A stretch of 64,000 bases of DNA from Marinobacter sediminum (lineage in GTDB: Bacteria; Pseudomonadota; Gammaproteobacteria; Pseudomonadales; Oleiphilaceae): assembly GCF_023657445.1 (NCBI RefSeq), contig NZ_JAGTWY010000001.1, forward strand, positions 1,488,001-1,552,000, in the 5' to 3' direction. The translations under genes and the position numbers were made by a program. Of this stretch, positions 11,782-22,959 are shown one piece after another; positions within the stretch are counted from its first letter, which is position 1, and each line of letters begins with the position of its first letter. The notes under the pieces are model-generated. The model was not told the origin of the DNA and made no database searches. It saw only the letters and a program-made list of their open reading frames with translations.

Positions 11782-13056
11782 ATGACCGACAGGAAAGCCA
11801 CGCTCTCGGTGGGTGATAAGTCCATTGAGTTACCGGTTTATTCCGGCACCGTCGGCCCTGACGTTATCGACGTACGAGGCCTAGTTCAGGAAGGCGTCTT
11901 CACTTACGATCCGGGATTCGTATCCACCGCAGCCTGCGAATCGGCCATCACCTATATTGACGGTGCAAACGGCGTTCTTCTGCATCGCGGCTACCCTATT
12001 GAACAGCTTGCCGAACACTCGGATTATCTGGAAGTCTGCTATCTCCTCCTGAAAGGCGAGTTGCCGACCAAGGAAGAAAACAAGCGCTTCCACGACACAA
12101 TCAAAAACCACACCATGCTGCACGACCAGATGCGCAACTTCTTCCAGGGGTTCCGCCGAGATGCTCACCCCATGGCCATCATGTGTGGTGTTGTGGGCGC
12201 TCTGTCTGCCTTCTACCACGACCAGATGGACGTGACCGATGAGCATCAGCGCGATATTACCGCGCACCGCCTGATCGCCAAGATGCCCACCATTGCCGCC
12301 TGGTGCTACAAGTACAGCATTGGCCAGCCGTTCGTGTACCCTCGGAACGACCTCTCCCATTCAGAAAACTTCCTGCAGATGATGTTTGGAGTTCCGTGCG
12401 AAGAGTATAAACCGAACCCGGTTCTGGCGAAGGCAATGGACAAGATTTTCATTCTGCACGCAGATCACGAGCAGAATGCGTCCACCTCGACAGTGCGCCT
12501 GGCCGGCTCCACCGGGGCTAACCCATACGCATGTATCGCGTCCGGTATTGCTGCGCTCTGGGGACCTGCACACGGTGGTGCGAACGAGGCGGTTCTGGAT
12601 ATGCTGGCTGAAATCGGCGACGAGTCCAACATTGAGAAATTCATCGCCAAAGCCAAAGACAAAGATGACCCGTTCCGCCTGATGGGCTTTGGTCATCGCG
12701 TCTACAAGAACTTCGATCCGCGCGCCAAAGTGATGGCCGAGACCGCACACGAAGTTTTGACCGAGCTGGGCCTGGAAAACGATCCATTGCTCAAAATCGC
12801 ACAGCGTCTGGAAAAGATCGCCCTCGAAGACGAGTACTTCGTAAAGCGCAAGCTTTACCCGAACGTGGATTTCTACTCCGGCCTGATCCTGAAGGCCATC
12901 GGTATCCCGACCTCCATGTTCACCGTTATTTTCGCGCTGTCGCGGACTATCGGCTGGTTCTCGCACTGGAACGAGATGGTCAGCGGCGACTACCGCATCG
13001 GTCGTCCACGCCAGCTATACACTGGCCCGGAGTCCCGGGACTATCCCGAAAAATAA
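11782..13056 (+). CDS. gltA: Citrate synthase, type II hexameric
   Basis: Condenses acetyl-CoA and oxaloacetate to citrate, the entry step of the TCA cycle. The 424 residues are close to the 427 of E. coli GltA, and the N-terminal domain typical of the NADH-regulated type II enzyme is present. The catalytic His segments are [12 protein letters not shown] and [15 protein letters not shown], and the catalytic Asp is in [10 protein letters not shown]. It is divergent from sdhCDAB, an arrangement common in Pseudomonas-like bacteria, and ends at a strong terminator. Confidence 0.98.
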   Translation: MTDRKATLSVGDKSIELPVYSGTVGPDVIDVRGLVQEGVFTYDPGFVSTAACESAITYIDGANGVLLHRGYPIEQLAEHSDYLEVCYLLLKGELPTKEENKRFHDTIKNHTMLHDQMRNFFQGFRRDAHPMAIMCGVVGALSAFYHDQMDVTDEHQRDITAHRLIAKMPTIAAWCYKYSIGQPFVYPRNDLSHSENFLQMMFGVPCEEYKPNPVLAKAMDKIFILHADHEQNASTSTVRLAGSTGANPYACIASGIAALWGPAHGGANEAVLDMLAEIGDESNIEKFIAKAKDKDDPFRLMGFGHRVYKNFDPRAKVMAETAHEVLTELGLENDPLLKIAQRLEKIALEDEYFVKRKLYPNVDFYSGLILKAIGIPTSMFTVIFALSRTIGWFSHWNEMVSGDYRIGRPRQLYTGPESRDYPEK

Positions 13057-13081
13057 GTCCGGCACACCGGATATGCAATTC

Positions 13082-13110
13082 AAAGGCCGCTGATTCAGCG
13101 GCCTTTTTTT
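13082..13110 (+). terminator. Intrinsic terminator of gltA
   Basis: AAAGGCCGCTG / CAGCGGCCTTT is an 11-bp stem with a 3-base loop followed by a run of seven T, 25 bp after the gltA stop. This is a classic Rho-independent terminator. Confidence 0.93.
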
Positions 13111-13174
13111 ATTCCTACCCGCCCCATTCTTCTATGCTAAGTTAAGCCGACAAAAAACATGAGAGGAGAAGGCA

Positions 13175-14047
13175 ATGACTACAGCAGCATTTATTGGATT
13201 GGGCGTAATGGGGTATCCAATGGCCGGCCATCTCGCTGGGGCCGGACTCACGGTCAGAGTCTGGAACCGGACTACCGCCAAATCAGAGCAGTGGGCGAAA
13301 AAATATTCCGGGACCGTCTGCGCCACTATTGCTGAAGCTGTGAAAGGTGCAGATATCGTCCTGACCTGTGTAGGCGCTGACACGGACCTGAAGGCGGTCT
13401 ACGAAGGCGACGAAGGCATTCTAGCCAACGCCGCTAAAGACGCCGTTCTGGTCGACCACACCACAGCGTCCGCAGGCATTGCCGAGTATCTCGCTGAATC
13501 CGCCCGCCGCAACGGGATGGGTTTTGTCGATGCGCCGGTCTCCGGGGGCCAGCAGGGTGCTGAGAACGGCAAACTGACCATCATGTGCGGAGGCTCCGAA
13601 GAAGCCTATGCGAAAGCCCAGCCTGTCATGGAGCACTATGCCCGCGCCCTAAACCTCATGGGGCCTGCCGGTAGCGGCCAGAAAACCAAAATGGTCAACC
13701 AGATTGCCATTGCAGGGCTGGTACAGGGTCTGTCGGAGGCGCTTCATTTTGCCGAACAGGCGGAACTGGATGTCGCAAAAGTGGTGGATGTCATTTCCAA
13801 AGGCGCAGCGCAATCCTGGCAGATGGAAAACCGCTCCGGCACCATGATTGCCGGGGAGTTTGAACACGGCTTTGCGGTCGACTGGATGCGGAAAGATCTT
13901 GGGATTTGTCTTGAGGAGGCGCGCAAGGTCAATGCCTCGCTGCCCGTGACGGCCCTGGTGGATCAGTTCTATGCAGACGTGCAGTCGATGGGCGGAAAAC
14001 GCTGGGATACTTCGTCTCTGATACAGCGGCTCAGGAAATTCCGGTAA
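13175..14047 (+). CDS. NAD(P)-dependent beta-hydroxyacid dehydrogenase
   Basis: Member of the 3-hydroxyisobutyrate dehydrogenase / tartronate semialdehyde reductase family. The 290 residues carry the N-terminal dinucleotide motif GLGVMGYPMAGHL (about residues 8-20) and the substrate-binding DAPVSGGQQGAENG near residue 120. The segment GSGQKTKMVNQIAIAG near residue 165 holds the catalytic Lys. AGGAGAAGG precedes the ATG. The substrate cannot be told from sequence; a small 2- or 3-hydroxyacid is expected. It is a single gene between two terminators, convergent with topA. Confidence 0.88.
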   Translation: MTTAAFIGLGVMGYPMAGHLAGAGLTVRVWNRTTAKSEQWAKKYSGTVCATIAEAVKGADIVLTCVGADTDLKAVYEGDEGILANAAKDAVLVDHTTASAGIAEYLAESARRNGMGFVDAPVSGGQQGAENGKLTIMCGGSEEAYAKAQPVMEHYARALNLMGPAGSGQKTKMVNQIAIAGLVQGLSEALHFAEQAELDVAKVVDVISKGAAQSWQMENRSGTMIAGEFEHGFAVDWMRKDLGICLEEARKVNASLPVTALVDQFYADVQSMGGKRWDTSSLIQRLRKFR

Positions 14048-14059
14048 GTATCTGAAAGC

Positions 14060-14094
14060 GGGGCCAGATCACAACATTCATCTGGCCCCCTTTT
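14060..14094 (+). terminator. Terminator between the dehydrogenase gene and topA
   Basis: GGGGCCAGAT / ATCTGGCCCC is a 10-bp stem with a 10-base loop, followed by CTTTT on the plus strand. The genes on either side converge here, so the stem probably serves both, but the T-run is on the plus side. Confidence 0.85.
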
Positions 14095-14102
14095 CGACCG
14101 AA

Positions 14103-16745
14103 TTACTTCTTCTTATCCTGCGGCTGCCATTTCCCGTTCACGTACCAGGCCGACCAACCGGTTGCCTTGCCATCCTTTTCAGACATCACGTACTGCTCCT
14201 TGGACTTCCGGCTATAGCGAATAACCGTAGGATTCCCTTCGGGATCGGTCTCCGGAGCATCCATCAAGTAGTCGTGTTTAGGATCGATTTCCTTCCGGTG
14301 GGGCTTGATCTCTTTCACCAGTGGTGGCCGGGTCTCCCGGTTCTTGGGGAACTTACTGGCCGCCAGAAACAGACCTGACGCGCCGTCACGGAGAACGTAC
14401 GTGTCATCCACTTTTTGGCACTGCAGTTCCGGCATTGGAACCGGATCCATTTTGGGTGGCGCTGGCTCACCGCTTTTCAGCAACTTACGGGTATTTTTGC
14501 ATTCCGCATTGGTGCAACCAAAGTACTTGCCAAAACGTCCGGTTTTGAGCTGCATCTCAGAGCCACACTTGTCGCATTCAAGCGTAGGCCCGTCATATCC
14601 CTTGATCCGGAATGTGCCCTTCTCTACCTCATAGCCCGAGCAGTCAGGGTTATTTCCGCACACATGCAGCTTCCGGGTCTCATCGATCAGATAACTGTCC
14701 ATGGCCGTACCGCACTTTGAACAACGGCGCTTTTTCCGCAGCAGCCGCGTTTCACCCTCACCTTCCACGTCATCATCCGCGCTGACCACTTCATCACCGG
14801 AAACAAGGTTGACCGTTGTCTTGCAGCGCTCCTTGGGTGGCAACGAATAACCCGAACAACCCAAAAATACTCCTGTGCTCGCAACACGAATCTGCATGTT
14901 ACGACCACAGCTCGGGCAAGGAATATCGGTCTCGGTGGGCGTGTTTGCCCTCATGCCACCTTCATCGGTGCTTTCCGCGGTTTCCAGCTGCTGACGAAAC
15001 TTACCGTAGAAGTCGTTAAGGACCGTCTTCCATTGCACGTCACCCTCAGCGATCTCGTCCAGCTCGTCTTCCATCTTGGCGGTAAAATCGAAATCCATCA
15101 GATTCGGGAAGGATTCGGATAACCGCTCGGTGACAATTTCGCCCATTTTTTCGGCGTAGAAGCGACGGTTCTGCAGTCGCACGTACCCGCGATCCTGAAT
15201 GGTGGAAATAATGGAAGCGTAGGTGGATGGCCGCCCGATACCCTGTTTCTCAAGTTCCTTAACGAGACTGGCTTCCGTGTAACGGGGCGCCGGCTTGGTG
15301 AAGTGCTGGCTCGGATCCAGCTTCTTCAGAGCCAGGATTTCATCAACCTGAATATCGGGCAGTGCCACGTCTTCATCTTTCTTGGCGGCCTGGGGCGCCG
15401 CCTTGAGGAAACCTTCGAATTTGATGATGCGGCCGCGGGTACGCAATTCATAGTCGCTGTTCGCAACCACGATGGATGTGCTCAGGAACTCGGCATCGGA
15501 CATCTGGCAGGCCATAAATTGCCGCCAGATCAGATCGTAGAGCTTCTCCGCGTCCTTCTCCAGGCCGCTAATATCTTCTGGACGCCGGCCAACTTCCGTC
15601 GGACGAATTGCCTCGTGGGCCTCCTGTGCCCCTTCCTTGCTGCCATACACTCGCGGCTTTTCGGGCAAGTAGCGATCACCGAACTGCTTCTTGATAAACT
15701 CACGGCAGCTGGCGACAGCATCCTGACTCAGGTTGGTAGAGTCCGTACGCATGTAGGTAATGAAACCCGCCTCATAGAGACGCTGAGCCAGCATCATGGT
15801 CTTCTTGACGCTAAAGCCCATCCGGTTACTCGCAGCCTGTTGCAGCGTAGAGGTAATAAAAGGTGCAGACGGACGGGACTTTGTCGGCTTGTCTTCCCGC
15901 TTTGATACTCGAAACGTGCCGGCCTTGAGGCGATCTACGTGCTCCGTGCTCTGCTTTTCATTAACCGGCCGGTAGGGTTTGTCATCGTACCGCGTCACCT
16001 CGAACCGGACAGGCTGTTCGGCCTGCTTGGAGGCAAGATCTGCATGCAGTTGCCAGAACTCCTCCGGAATAAATTTCCGGATCTCCCGCTCACGTTCGAC
16101 GATCAGACGCACTGCGACGGATTGAACGCGGCCAGCGGACAGACCACGAGCCAGTTTTGCCCATAACAGCGGTGACACCATGTAACCGACTACACGGTCC
16201 AGAAAACGCCGGGCCTGCTGCGCATTGACGCGGTTGTTGTCGAGGTTACCCGGATCCTTGAAGGCCTCCTGGATGGCACGCTTGGTTATCTCGTTGAACA
16301 CGACCCGGCGATATTTGTCAGGCTCGCCGCCAATGGTCTGCTGAAGGTGCCAGGCAATCGCTTCCCCCTCGCGATCCAAATCCGTCGCGAGATAGATATG
16401 ATCAGCCGATTTAGCCAGACGTTTGAGCTCGCTGACTACTTTTTCCTTGCCCGGAAGGATCTCGTAGCGGGCATCCCAGTTTTGATCCGGGTCTACCCCC
16501 ATGCGGGCCACCAACTGCTCCCGGGATTTACGCTTTTTATGGACCGCTTTCTCGTCAGGGCTCATCTTGCGAGTGAGCGCGGCTTGCCTGGCACGCTCCT
16601 TCGGATCTGTCTGGGACCCACTGCCACTCACGGGAAGATCACGGATGTGCCCGACACTAGACTTCACGATGAAGTCAGAGCCCAGGTATTTGTTGATGGT
16701 CTTCGCTTTCGCTGGTGACTCGACAATTACGAGACTTTTACCCAT
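14103..16745 (-). CDS. topA: DNA topoisomerase I (type IA)
   Basis: Relaxes negative supercoils by a transient 5'-phosphotyrosine break. I choose the ATG at 16745 ([17 protein letters not shown]), which begins the Toprim domain, over a TTG start 13 codons upstream. This gives 880 residues against 865 in E. coli. The active-site Tyr is in [16 protein letters not shown] (about residue 325). Three C-terminal four-Cys zinc modules follow: CPSCGRNM..., CSKCGTAM...CGNNPDC and CDKCGSEM...CTNAEC. A basic tail ends the protein. It is a stand-alone gene with its own promoter. Confidence 0.97.
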   Translation of the reverse strand: MGKSLVIVESPAKAKTINKYLGSDFIVKSSVGHIRDLPVSGSGSQTDPKERARQAALTRKMSPDEKAVHKKRKSREQLVARMGVDPDQNWDARYEILPGKEKVVSELKRLAKSADHIYLATDLDREGEAIAWHLQQTIGGEPDKYRRVVFNEITKRAIQEAFKDPGNLDNNRVNAQQARRFLDRVVGYMVSPLLWAKLARGLSAGRVQSVAVRLIVEREREIRKFIPEEFWQLHADLASKQAEQPVRFEVTRYDDKPYRPVNEKQSTEHVDRLKAGTFRVSKREDKPTKSRPSAPFITSTLQQAASNRMGFSVKKTMMLAQRLYEAGFITYMRTDSTNLSQDAVASCREFIKKQFGDRYLPEKPRVYGSKEGAQEAHEAIRPTEVGRRPEDISGLEKDAEKLYDLIWRQFMACQMSDAEFLSTSIVVANSDYELRTRGRIIKFEGFLKAAPQAAKKDEDVALPDIQVDEILALKKLDPSQHFTKPAPRYTEASLVKELEKQGIGRPSTYASIISTIQDRGYVRLQNRRFYAEKMGEIVTERLSESFPNLMDFDFTAKMEDELDEIAEGDVQWKTVLNDFYGKFRQQLETAESTDEGGMRANTPTETDIPCPSCGRNMQIRVASTGVFLGCSGYSLPPKERCKTTVNLVSGDEVVSADDDVEGEGETRLLRKKRRCSKCGTAMDSYLIDETRKLHVCGNNPDCSGYEVEKGTFRIKGYDGPTLECDKCGSEMQLKTGRFGKYFGCTNAECKNTRKLLKSGEPAPPKMDPVPMPELQCQKVDDTYVLRDGASGLFLAASKFPKNRETRPPLVKEIKPHRKEIDPKHDYLMDAPETDPEGNPTVIRYSRKSKEQYVMSEKDGKATGWSAWYVNGKWQPQDKKK

Positions 16746-16847
16746 ATCGGAGATCTGTATCCTTGGCGATAAATCGGTCAACAAGTCAGCAAACCGTAAA
16801 GTCGCTGTAAAATCAGGCGGCTAGAAAACACAAAAACGCCGCCATTG

Positions 16848-16876
16848 TGTATAGGCTCACTGTTTTACAGGGTCAA
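16848..16876 (-). promoter_or_regulatory. sigma70-type promoter for topA
   Basis: On the minus strand TTGACC (16871-16876) and TATACA (16848-16853) are spaced by 17 bases, with a start near 16841 and a leader of about 96 nt. The spacer contains CTGTTTTACAG (16860-16870), a CTGT/ACAG inverted repeat. It could be chance or a repressor contact. Confidence 0.65.
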
Positions 16877-16955
16877 GAATAGCAAGACAACCCATTCTTT
16901 GGTTTCCGCCGTGCTTTTTTCACATTCATGAGACTGCAAAAAGCCGTCCTGAAAC

Positions 16956-16986
16956 AGAGAGGCCCGGCATAATGCCGGGCCTCTCT
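16956..16986 (-). terminator. Terminator of fadBA
   Basis: AGAGAGGCCCGGC / GCCGGGCCTCTCT is a 13-bp stem with a 5-base loop, 29 bp after the fadA stop. Only short T stretches follow on the minus strand (GTTTC, then a TTTTT further on), but the stem is very strong. Confidence 0.8.
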
Positions 16987-17015
16987 AGACAACATCACTA
17001 ATTCCTTTCAGGGAA

Positions 17016-18218
<1,203 letters not shown>

Positions 18219-18224
18219 TCAGGG

Positions 18225-20372
18225 TTAGCCAAAGAACTTTTTGCCAGTCCTGGCCATTTCACGCAGCTTCTCGGTCGGGTGGTACAGGGGACCAAGATCT
18301 GCATACTTGTCTGCCAGCTCGACGAACGCGTCTACACCCATGTCGTCGATATAGCGAAGGGCACCACCACGGAACGGCGGGAAGCCGATACCGAAGATCA
18401 GGCCCATATCCGCATCTGCCGGATCCTCAACGATGTCATCTTCCAGACAGCGTACAGTTTCCAGGCACAGCGGGATCATCATCCGGGCAATGATGTCTTC
18501 TTCATCAAAGTCCTTCTTACCCTGAACAACAGGCTCAATCAGCTTGTAGGTTTCTTCGTCTACAACCTTCTTGGGCTTGCCCTTTTTGTCGGTTTCGTAC
18601 TTGTAGAAACCCTTGTCGTTCTTCTGACCGTAACGGTTGTTCTCGAACATCACGTCGATAGCGGACTTGTTTTCGTCCTTCATTCGGTCCGGGAAGCCTT
18701 CGGCCATCACCTCGTTAGCATGCTTGGCCGTATCCATACCCACTACGTCCAGCAGATATGCCGGGCCCATGGGCCAGCCAAACTTTTCCATAACCTTGTC
18801 GACTTTCTGGAAGTCCGCACCATCACGAACCAGGCCAGCAAAGCCGCCAAAGTAAGGGAACAGTACGCGGTTAACCAGGAAGCCCGGGCAGTCGTTAACG
18901 ACAATCGGGGTCTTGCCCATAGCCTTGGCATAGGCAACGGTGGTCGCAACTGCACGATCGCTGGTCTTCTCGCCACGAATAACCTCAACCAGAGGCATCA
19001 TGTGAACCGGGTTGAAGAAGTGCATGCCGCAGAAGTTCTCAGGGCGCTTCAGGTTCTTCGCCAGAAGGTTGATGGAAATCGTGGAGGTATTGGAGGTCAG
19101 GATCGCGTCTTCACGAACCGCATCTTCGGTTTCGCGCAGAACGGCGTCTTTTACCTTCGGGTTCTCGACAACAGCCTCAACCACCAGGTCGACGTTCTTG
19201 AAGTCGCCGTAGTTAAGAGTCGGAGTGATGCTGTTGAGCACGTCCGCCATCTTACCGGCATCCATTTTGCCCTTGGAAACGCGCTTGGTCAGAAGCTTCT
19301 TCGCCTCTTCCAGTCCGAGCTTGATGCCGTCCTGGTTAATGTCCTTCATGATGATCGGCGTGCCTTTCAGCGCGGACTGAAACGCCACACCGCCACCCAT
19401 GATGCCTGCGCCCAGCACTGCGGCCAGGTTGACGTCATTGGCTTCTTTCTCCCACGCCTTGGCCTTCTTCTTCAATTCCTGATCATTCAGGAACAGGCCT
19501 ACCAGGCAGGCTGCAACGTTGGTCTTGGCCATCTTGGCAAAGCCCTTGGCTTCTACTTCGATTGCCTTGTCGCGGGTCATGCCAGCGTGCTTCTGCATCA
19601 CCTTGATGGCTTCTACCGGAGCCGGGTAATTCTTACCGGCCTTGCCAGCAACGAAAGCCTTGGAAATCTCGAAGGCCATCATGCTTTCCATAGAATTCAG
19701 CTTGATCTTGCCCTTCTTTTCTTCACGACGGGCCTGATTGTCCAGCTTCCCCTCGTTGCACTGGTCAATAATGGCAACAGCCGCCTCGACCAACTTATCG
19801 GATTCCACTACAGCATCAACTGCGCCCACTTTCAGGGCTGCATCGGCACGGTTCTCAGTGCCACCGCTGATCCACTCAACGGCATTATCAACACCTACCA
19901 GACGAGAAAGACGCACGGTTCCGCCAAACCCGGGGAAAATGCCCAGTTTGACTTCCGGCAGACCAACCTTTGCCTTCGGGTCAATGACGCGGTAATCGGT
20001 GGCGAGGCACATCTCGAACCCACCACCCAGCGCCATGCCATTGATGGCAGTAACCGTCGGGAACGGGAGGTCTTCAATATCGTTGAAAACTTCGTTTGCC
20101 CTGAGGTTATTGGCTACCAGATCCTCTTCCGGGCCGGCAAACAGCTCGGTGAACTCTGTAATATCGGCACCAACAATAAAGCTGTCCTTGGAGCTGGTTA
20201 CCACCAGTCCCTTCAGGTTCTTCTTCGTTTTCAGTGCGTCAGTCGCGGCGCGGAGCTCTTCAATAGTGAGACGGTTGAACTTGTTGACGGACTCGCCCTG
20301 CAAGTCGAAGTTCAACTGAGCGATCCCGCCTTCGATCTCTTTAACCGTGATGGCTTTACCTTCGTAAATCAT
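18225..20372 (-). CDS. fadB: Fatty acid oxidation complex alpha subunit
   Basis: Multifunctional beta-oxidation enzyme (enoyl-CoA hydratase/isomerase plus 3-hydroxyacyl-CoA dehydrogenase) working with FadA. The ATG at 20372 ([16 protein letters not shown]), with GGAGAT upstream, gives 715 residues, as in E. coli and Pseudomonas. A TTG one codon earlier is less likely. The N-terminal hydratase half has [10 protein letters not shown] and the oxyanion-loop [14 protein letters not shown]. The dehydrogenase half has the NAD motif [14 protein letters not shown] and [15 protein letters not shown]. It is first in fadBA, and the operator upstream suggests fatty acid-responsive repression. Confidence 0.97.
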   Translation of the reverse strand: MIYEGKAITVKEIEGGIAQLNFDLQGESVNKFNRLTIEELRAATDALKTKKNLKGLVVTSSKDSFIVGADITEFTELFAGPEEDLVANNLRANEVFNDIEDLPFPTVTAINGMALGGGFEMCLATDYRVIDPKAKVGLPEVKLGIFPGFGGTVRLSRLVGVDNAVEWISGGTENRADAALKVGAVDAVVESDKLVEAAVAIIDQCNEGKLDNQARREEKKGKIKLNSMESMMAFEISKAFVAGKAGKNYPAPVEAIKVMQKHAGMTRDKAIEVEAKGFAKMAKTNVAACLVGLFLNDQELKKKAKAWEKEANDVNLAAVLGAGIMGGGVAFQSALKGTPIIMKDINQDGIKLGLEEAKKLLTKRVSKGKMDAGKMADVLNSITPTLNYGDFKNVDLVVEAVVENPKVKDAVLRETEDAVREDAILTSNTSTISINLLAKNLKRPENFCGMHFFNPVHMMPLVEVIRGEKTSDRAVATTVAYAKAMGKTPIVVNDCPGFLVNRVLFPYFGGFAGLVRDGADFQKVDKVMEKFGWPMGPAYLLDVVGMDTAKHANEVMAEGFPDRMKDENKSAIDVMFENNRYGQKNDKGFYKYETDKKGKPKKVVDEETYKLIEPVVQGKKDFDEEDIIARMMIPLCLETVRCLEDDIVEDPADADMGLIFGIGFPPFRGGALRYIDDMGVDAFVELADKYADLGPLYHPTEKLREMARTGKKFFG

Positions 20373-20486
20373 CAACTGATCTCCAGTCTGTGTTTAGAAC
20401 TGCTTCCAGCCACCCTAGCCGCGCTTTTACTAATGCGACTGAAGTAGCTGTTTGTGCAGCGAGATTTCGGTCACTGCCCGATCTTT

Positions 20487-20517
20487 CGATTCAAAATTCA
20501 TACAGTCGTTTGAATCG
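20487..20517. promoter_or_regulatory. PsrA-like operator upstream of fadBA, nested in a palindrome
   Basis: TTCATAC-AGTC-GTTTGAA (20497-20514) matches a recalled PsrA-type site, TTCAAAC-N4-GTTTGAA, with one mismatch. It sits inside a perfect 9-bp inverted repeat, CGATTCAAA / TTTGAATCG, with a 13-base spacer. It lies about 115 bp upstream of the fadB start, in the 443-bp spacer 20373-20815. PsrA is a TetR-type repressor released by long-chain fatty acids or acyl-CoA, known in Pseudomonas to control fadBA. The assignment here is inference from the motif. Confidence 0.5.
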
Positions 20518-20638
20518 TGAGGGCACACGATGAAAAAAAAACAGGCGTTTGTCAATTTGTTTCTTGTTGGAGGGGCGCAAAAGATACCAAACTGCCGGGG
20601 GCGCCAGAGGATTATTCTGTCAGATTTCTTTTAATTCA

Positions 20639-20654
20639 GTGGAGTACACTCCAC
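20639..20654. promoter_or_regulatory. 7-bp inverted repeat, possible operator
   Basis: GTGGAGT-AC-ACTCCAC is a perfect inverted repeat with a 2-bp centre, in the spacer between divergent fadB and the exported-protein gene and about 160 bp upstream of the latter. The compact symmetry fits a dimeric regulator, but no regulator is identified. The rest of the spacer is A/T-rich and holds no supported gene. Confidence 0.35.
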
Positions 20655-20815
20655 ACTGTAGAAAAAACGGGAACTTCATCACGCAAATTTCATATTTGTT
20701 TACAGTTGTCACCCGTCGTGCCGGCAAAACAGCTTGATTGGCCGACAAACATACTTTAACTTCGATCTACGACTTTGGTCCACAATAATAAAGCAGCAAT
20801 ACGGAGATCCATCCG

Positions 20816-21634
20816 ATGAAAGACACTCGCTTGCGGGTTCGCTCCCTTATAGCCGCACTTATTCTGCTCGCGTTTACCTCGCTGGGAGCCCGCGCTCAGG
20901 AAGCTAACGGCGGATTCCTCTCCGATTTGCACGAATTCCGTGTCAGTAATTACATGGCTCTGGACGCATACTATCGATTCAGCGCCAGCGGCGACACCAA
21001 CACCCTTAATGAGATCGTGGCGGGCATCAATTCAGCCAATGACGCCATGAACACCATCGCCGGCAGCAAAAGCGGTGTTTTGTCGGCAGATCAGATCGAG
21101 GGTCTCAACCAGGAGTTCGACAAGTTCAAGGGCCTGATGCGGGAGAATATAAATGATGTCCGCAAAACCGGGTATCCGGATCTGCGCCTCGTCTCGGACA
21201 TGGCCAACCAGGCCCTGAGCATGAACAAAAAAGCTACGGACCTATACCAGACGGCCCAGGAGAGCTCGCAGACTGACACCAGCCCAAGGGTTGAGGCAGC
21301 GCGATCGGCAGCGGTCAAAATGGCCCAGATGATGGCCAAGTACTCAGTGCGAACCAACTCTTCTGTAGCTCAGACCTTCCAGGGTTCCTCTACTGAGAAA
21401 CCGCTGGATGAGCAAGCCAGGGAGTTCGATCAGCTTCTGGCAGAGGTTCGCAAGGGGAACACCGGGAGTGAGCTTAAGTCCGTGCTCGAAGATGTATCTT
21501 CGAAATGGGAATTTATCCGGAGCTCCTACATAAATTACAATGAAAAGAACGTTGGTTTCGTAATCGATCGTTATTCCAAGGGTATTCTCAAAGGCCTGGC
21601 AACTGCCATGGAGTTGCTGGAAGGTACCGCCTGA
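20816..21634 (+). CDS. Exported helical protein of unknown function
   Basis: I do not recognise a named family. The 272 residues start with a signal peptide (basic KDTRLRVR, hydrophobic LIAALILLAFTSL, cleavage near ARAQ-EA at about 27-28). The mature part is predicted almost entirely helical, without Cys or membrane segments, and resembles periplasmic four-helix sensor or PilJ N-terminal-like bundles. That likeness is a guess from composition. GGAG lies 9 bases before the ATG. I recall a hypothetical gene at the same place, between fadB and a usp gene, in Pseudomonas. Its role is unknown. Confidence 0.75.
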   Translation: MKDTRLRVRSLIAALILLAFTSLGARAQEANGGFLSDLHEFRVSNYMALDAYYRFSASGDTNTLNEIVAGINSANDAMNTIAGSKSGVLSADQIEGLNQEFDKFKGLMRENINDVRKTGYPDLRLVSDMANQALSMNKKATDLYQTAQESSQTDTSPRVEAARSAAVKMAQMMAKYSVRTNSSVAQTFQGSSTEKPLDEQAREFDQLLAEVRKGNTGSELKSVLEDVSSKWEFIRSSYINYNEKNVGFVIDRYSKGILKGLATAMELLEGTA

Positions 21635-21788
21635 CTTTCCCACCAAAATACTCTGGCGGCCGTAATTGCCCGCCAGAGCTCAGATTTTCCTCTGACTTTA
21701 TTGATGCCCGTCAGTTTCCAGGTACACTTTCCGGAAGTCATTTGGGGTACTATTCTGAATTAAACCCCGCGTACGAAGGAGTGAAGCG

Positions 21789-22220
21789 ATGTCCGCCTAC
21801 AAGAAAATGCTTGTTGCCATCGACCTGACCGAAGAAGCACCTCAGGTATTAACCAAGGCAAAAGCTATGAGCGATGCTCATGGTGCAGAATTGATGTTGG
21901 TCCATGTAGTCGAGCCAGTGGGTTATGCCTATGGCGGAGACATCCCCATGGATCTGACGGAATTGCAGGATCAGCTCGACAAGGCAGCTCACGAGCAACT
22001 GGAAGGATACGGCGACGAGTACGGCGTCGCCAAAACCAATCAGATCGTGACCGTAGGCCGTCCGGAATCGGAAATTCACCGGCTTGCCAAGGAGCAGAAT
22101 GTGGACCTGGTAATTGTCGGCAGCCATGGCCGCAAAGGCTTTCAGTTACTTCTTGGCTCCACCGCCAATGGTGTGCTGCACGGGACCGAATGTGACGTTC
22201 TGGCCGTGCGAATAAACTGA
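21789..22220 (+). CDS. Universal stress protein (UspA family)
   Basis: A single-domain 143-residue Usp protein, cytoplasmic and probably dimeric. It opens YKKMLVAIDLTEEA, the typical first strand and Asp. The C-terminal nucleotide-binding signature GSHGRKG...LLGSTANGVLHG fits an ATP-binding Usp. GAAGGAGTG precedes the ATG. A weak FNR-like sequence, TTGATGCCCGTCAG, lies about 75 bp upstream. It is followed by a shared terminator with the convergent gene. Confidence 0.93.
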   Translation: MSAYKKMLVAIDLTEEAPQVLTKAKAMSDAHGAELMLVHVVEPVGYAYGGDIPMDLTELQDQLDKAAHEQLEGYGDEYGVAKTNQIVTVGRPESEIHRLAKEQNVDLVIVGSHGRKGFQLLLGSTANGVLHGTECDVLAVRIN

Positions 22221-22232
22221 TCCGGAAAGCTC

Positions 22233-22269
22233 AGAAAGGCCGGAGACTAAAAAACTCGCCGGCCTTTCT
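22233..22269. terminator. Bidirectional terminator between usp and the Cys-motif gene
   Basis: AGAAAGGCCGG / CCGGCCTTTCT is an 11-bp stem with a 15-base A-rich loop, 12 bp after the usp stop and 21 bp from the end of the convergent gene. The tails are short (TTTCTAT on plus, TTTCTGA on minus). Confidence 0.75.
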
Positions 22270-22290
22270 ATCCAGATATTGATCCGGGCT

Positions 22291-22959
22291 TCAGTGCCCT
22301 TCACCTTCCATTTTCGCCTCAAGCTTCCTGAGCTGGCTTTCCAGAGAAAAACTGACACTGGAGGCCATTGAAAAGAAGTTGAGTAGCGCCTTCAGATTGC
22401 TATCACCCTCACACACCGAATGAATCCGTTGCCACAAAGCCTGGTTCACCAATTGAAGGCGCTTATTCCGCTCAACCAACCCAGTAAGGTTCCAGTCAGG
22501 TTCCTGATGACCTCGCTTGGCAAAGTACTGCTGTAGCAGGTAATGGGAAACAGTGCGCATGATAAACTCATCTGTATTAGCAAATGGCAGATGATGAACC
22601 GCCATCGGCTTTAACTCCGCCAGAACCGGACAGCCACTGGTAGCCATCTTAAGCCCGAGCAGCGACCTCAAGGCTTCTTCAAGAGCGGTCTGCTTAACAT
22701 AACTCCGCCGGTCATCCTTTACCGTTACGTCCACCTTCTGATAGGCGTCATCCGACTGGAAGGCTTCAACCACCGGCAGGATTTCGATTGCTGCCGGACA
22801 GTAATCTCCAGCGCTGGCTTTGAGGGGACAGTTGGAGCACTGACAATGGTCCAGCTGCACCCATGAGGGCATGTTGCCTTTCGGCGCCCGCGGCTGATCT
22901 GTAACCTTGAACTCAACGTTACGACCGTCCTGGAATCTGAAATTGTAATTTACGTTCAT
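22291..22959 (-). CDS. Conserved Cys-motif protein coupled to uup, function unknown
   Basis: No named family recognised. The start at 22959 (MNVNYNFRFQDGRNVEFKV) overlaps the uup stop as ATGA, which implies translational coupling; a longer reading from 22989 is not needed. This gives 222 residues. An N-terminal beta-rich part leads to CQCSNCPLKASAGDYCPAA (about residues 38-56), a Cys cluster that could bind metal. The C-terminal half is helical with no signal or membrane segment. I recall a hypothetical gene between usp and uup in Pseudomonas, so it is probably conserved with Uup. Confidence 0.82.
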   Translation of the reverse strand: MNVNYNFRFQDGRNVEFKVTDQPRAPKGNMPSWVQLDHCQCSNCPLKASAGDYCPAAIEILPVVEAFQSDDAYQKVDVTVKDDRRSYVKQTALEEALRSLLGLKMATSGCPVLAELKPMAVHHLPFANTDEFIMRTVSHYLLQQYFAKRGHQEPDWNLTGLVERNKRLQLVNQALWQRIHSVCEGDSNLKALLNFFSMASSVSFSLESQLRKLEAKMEGEGH

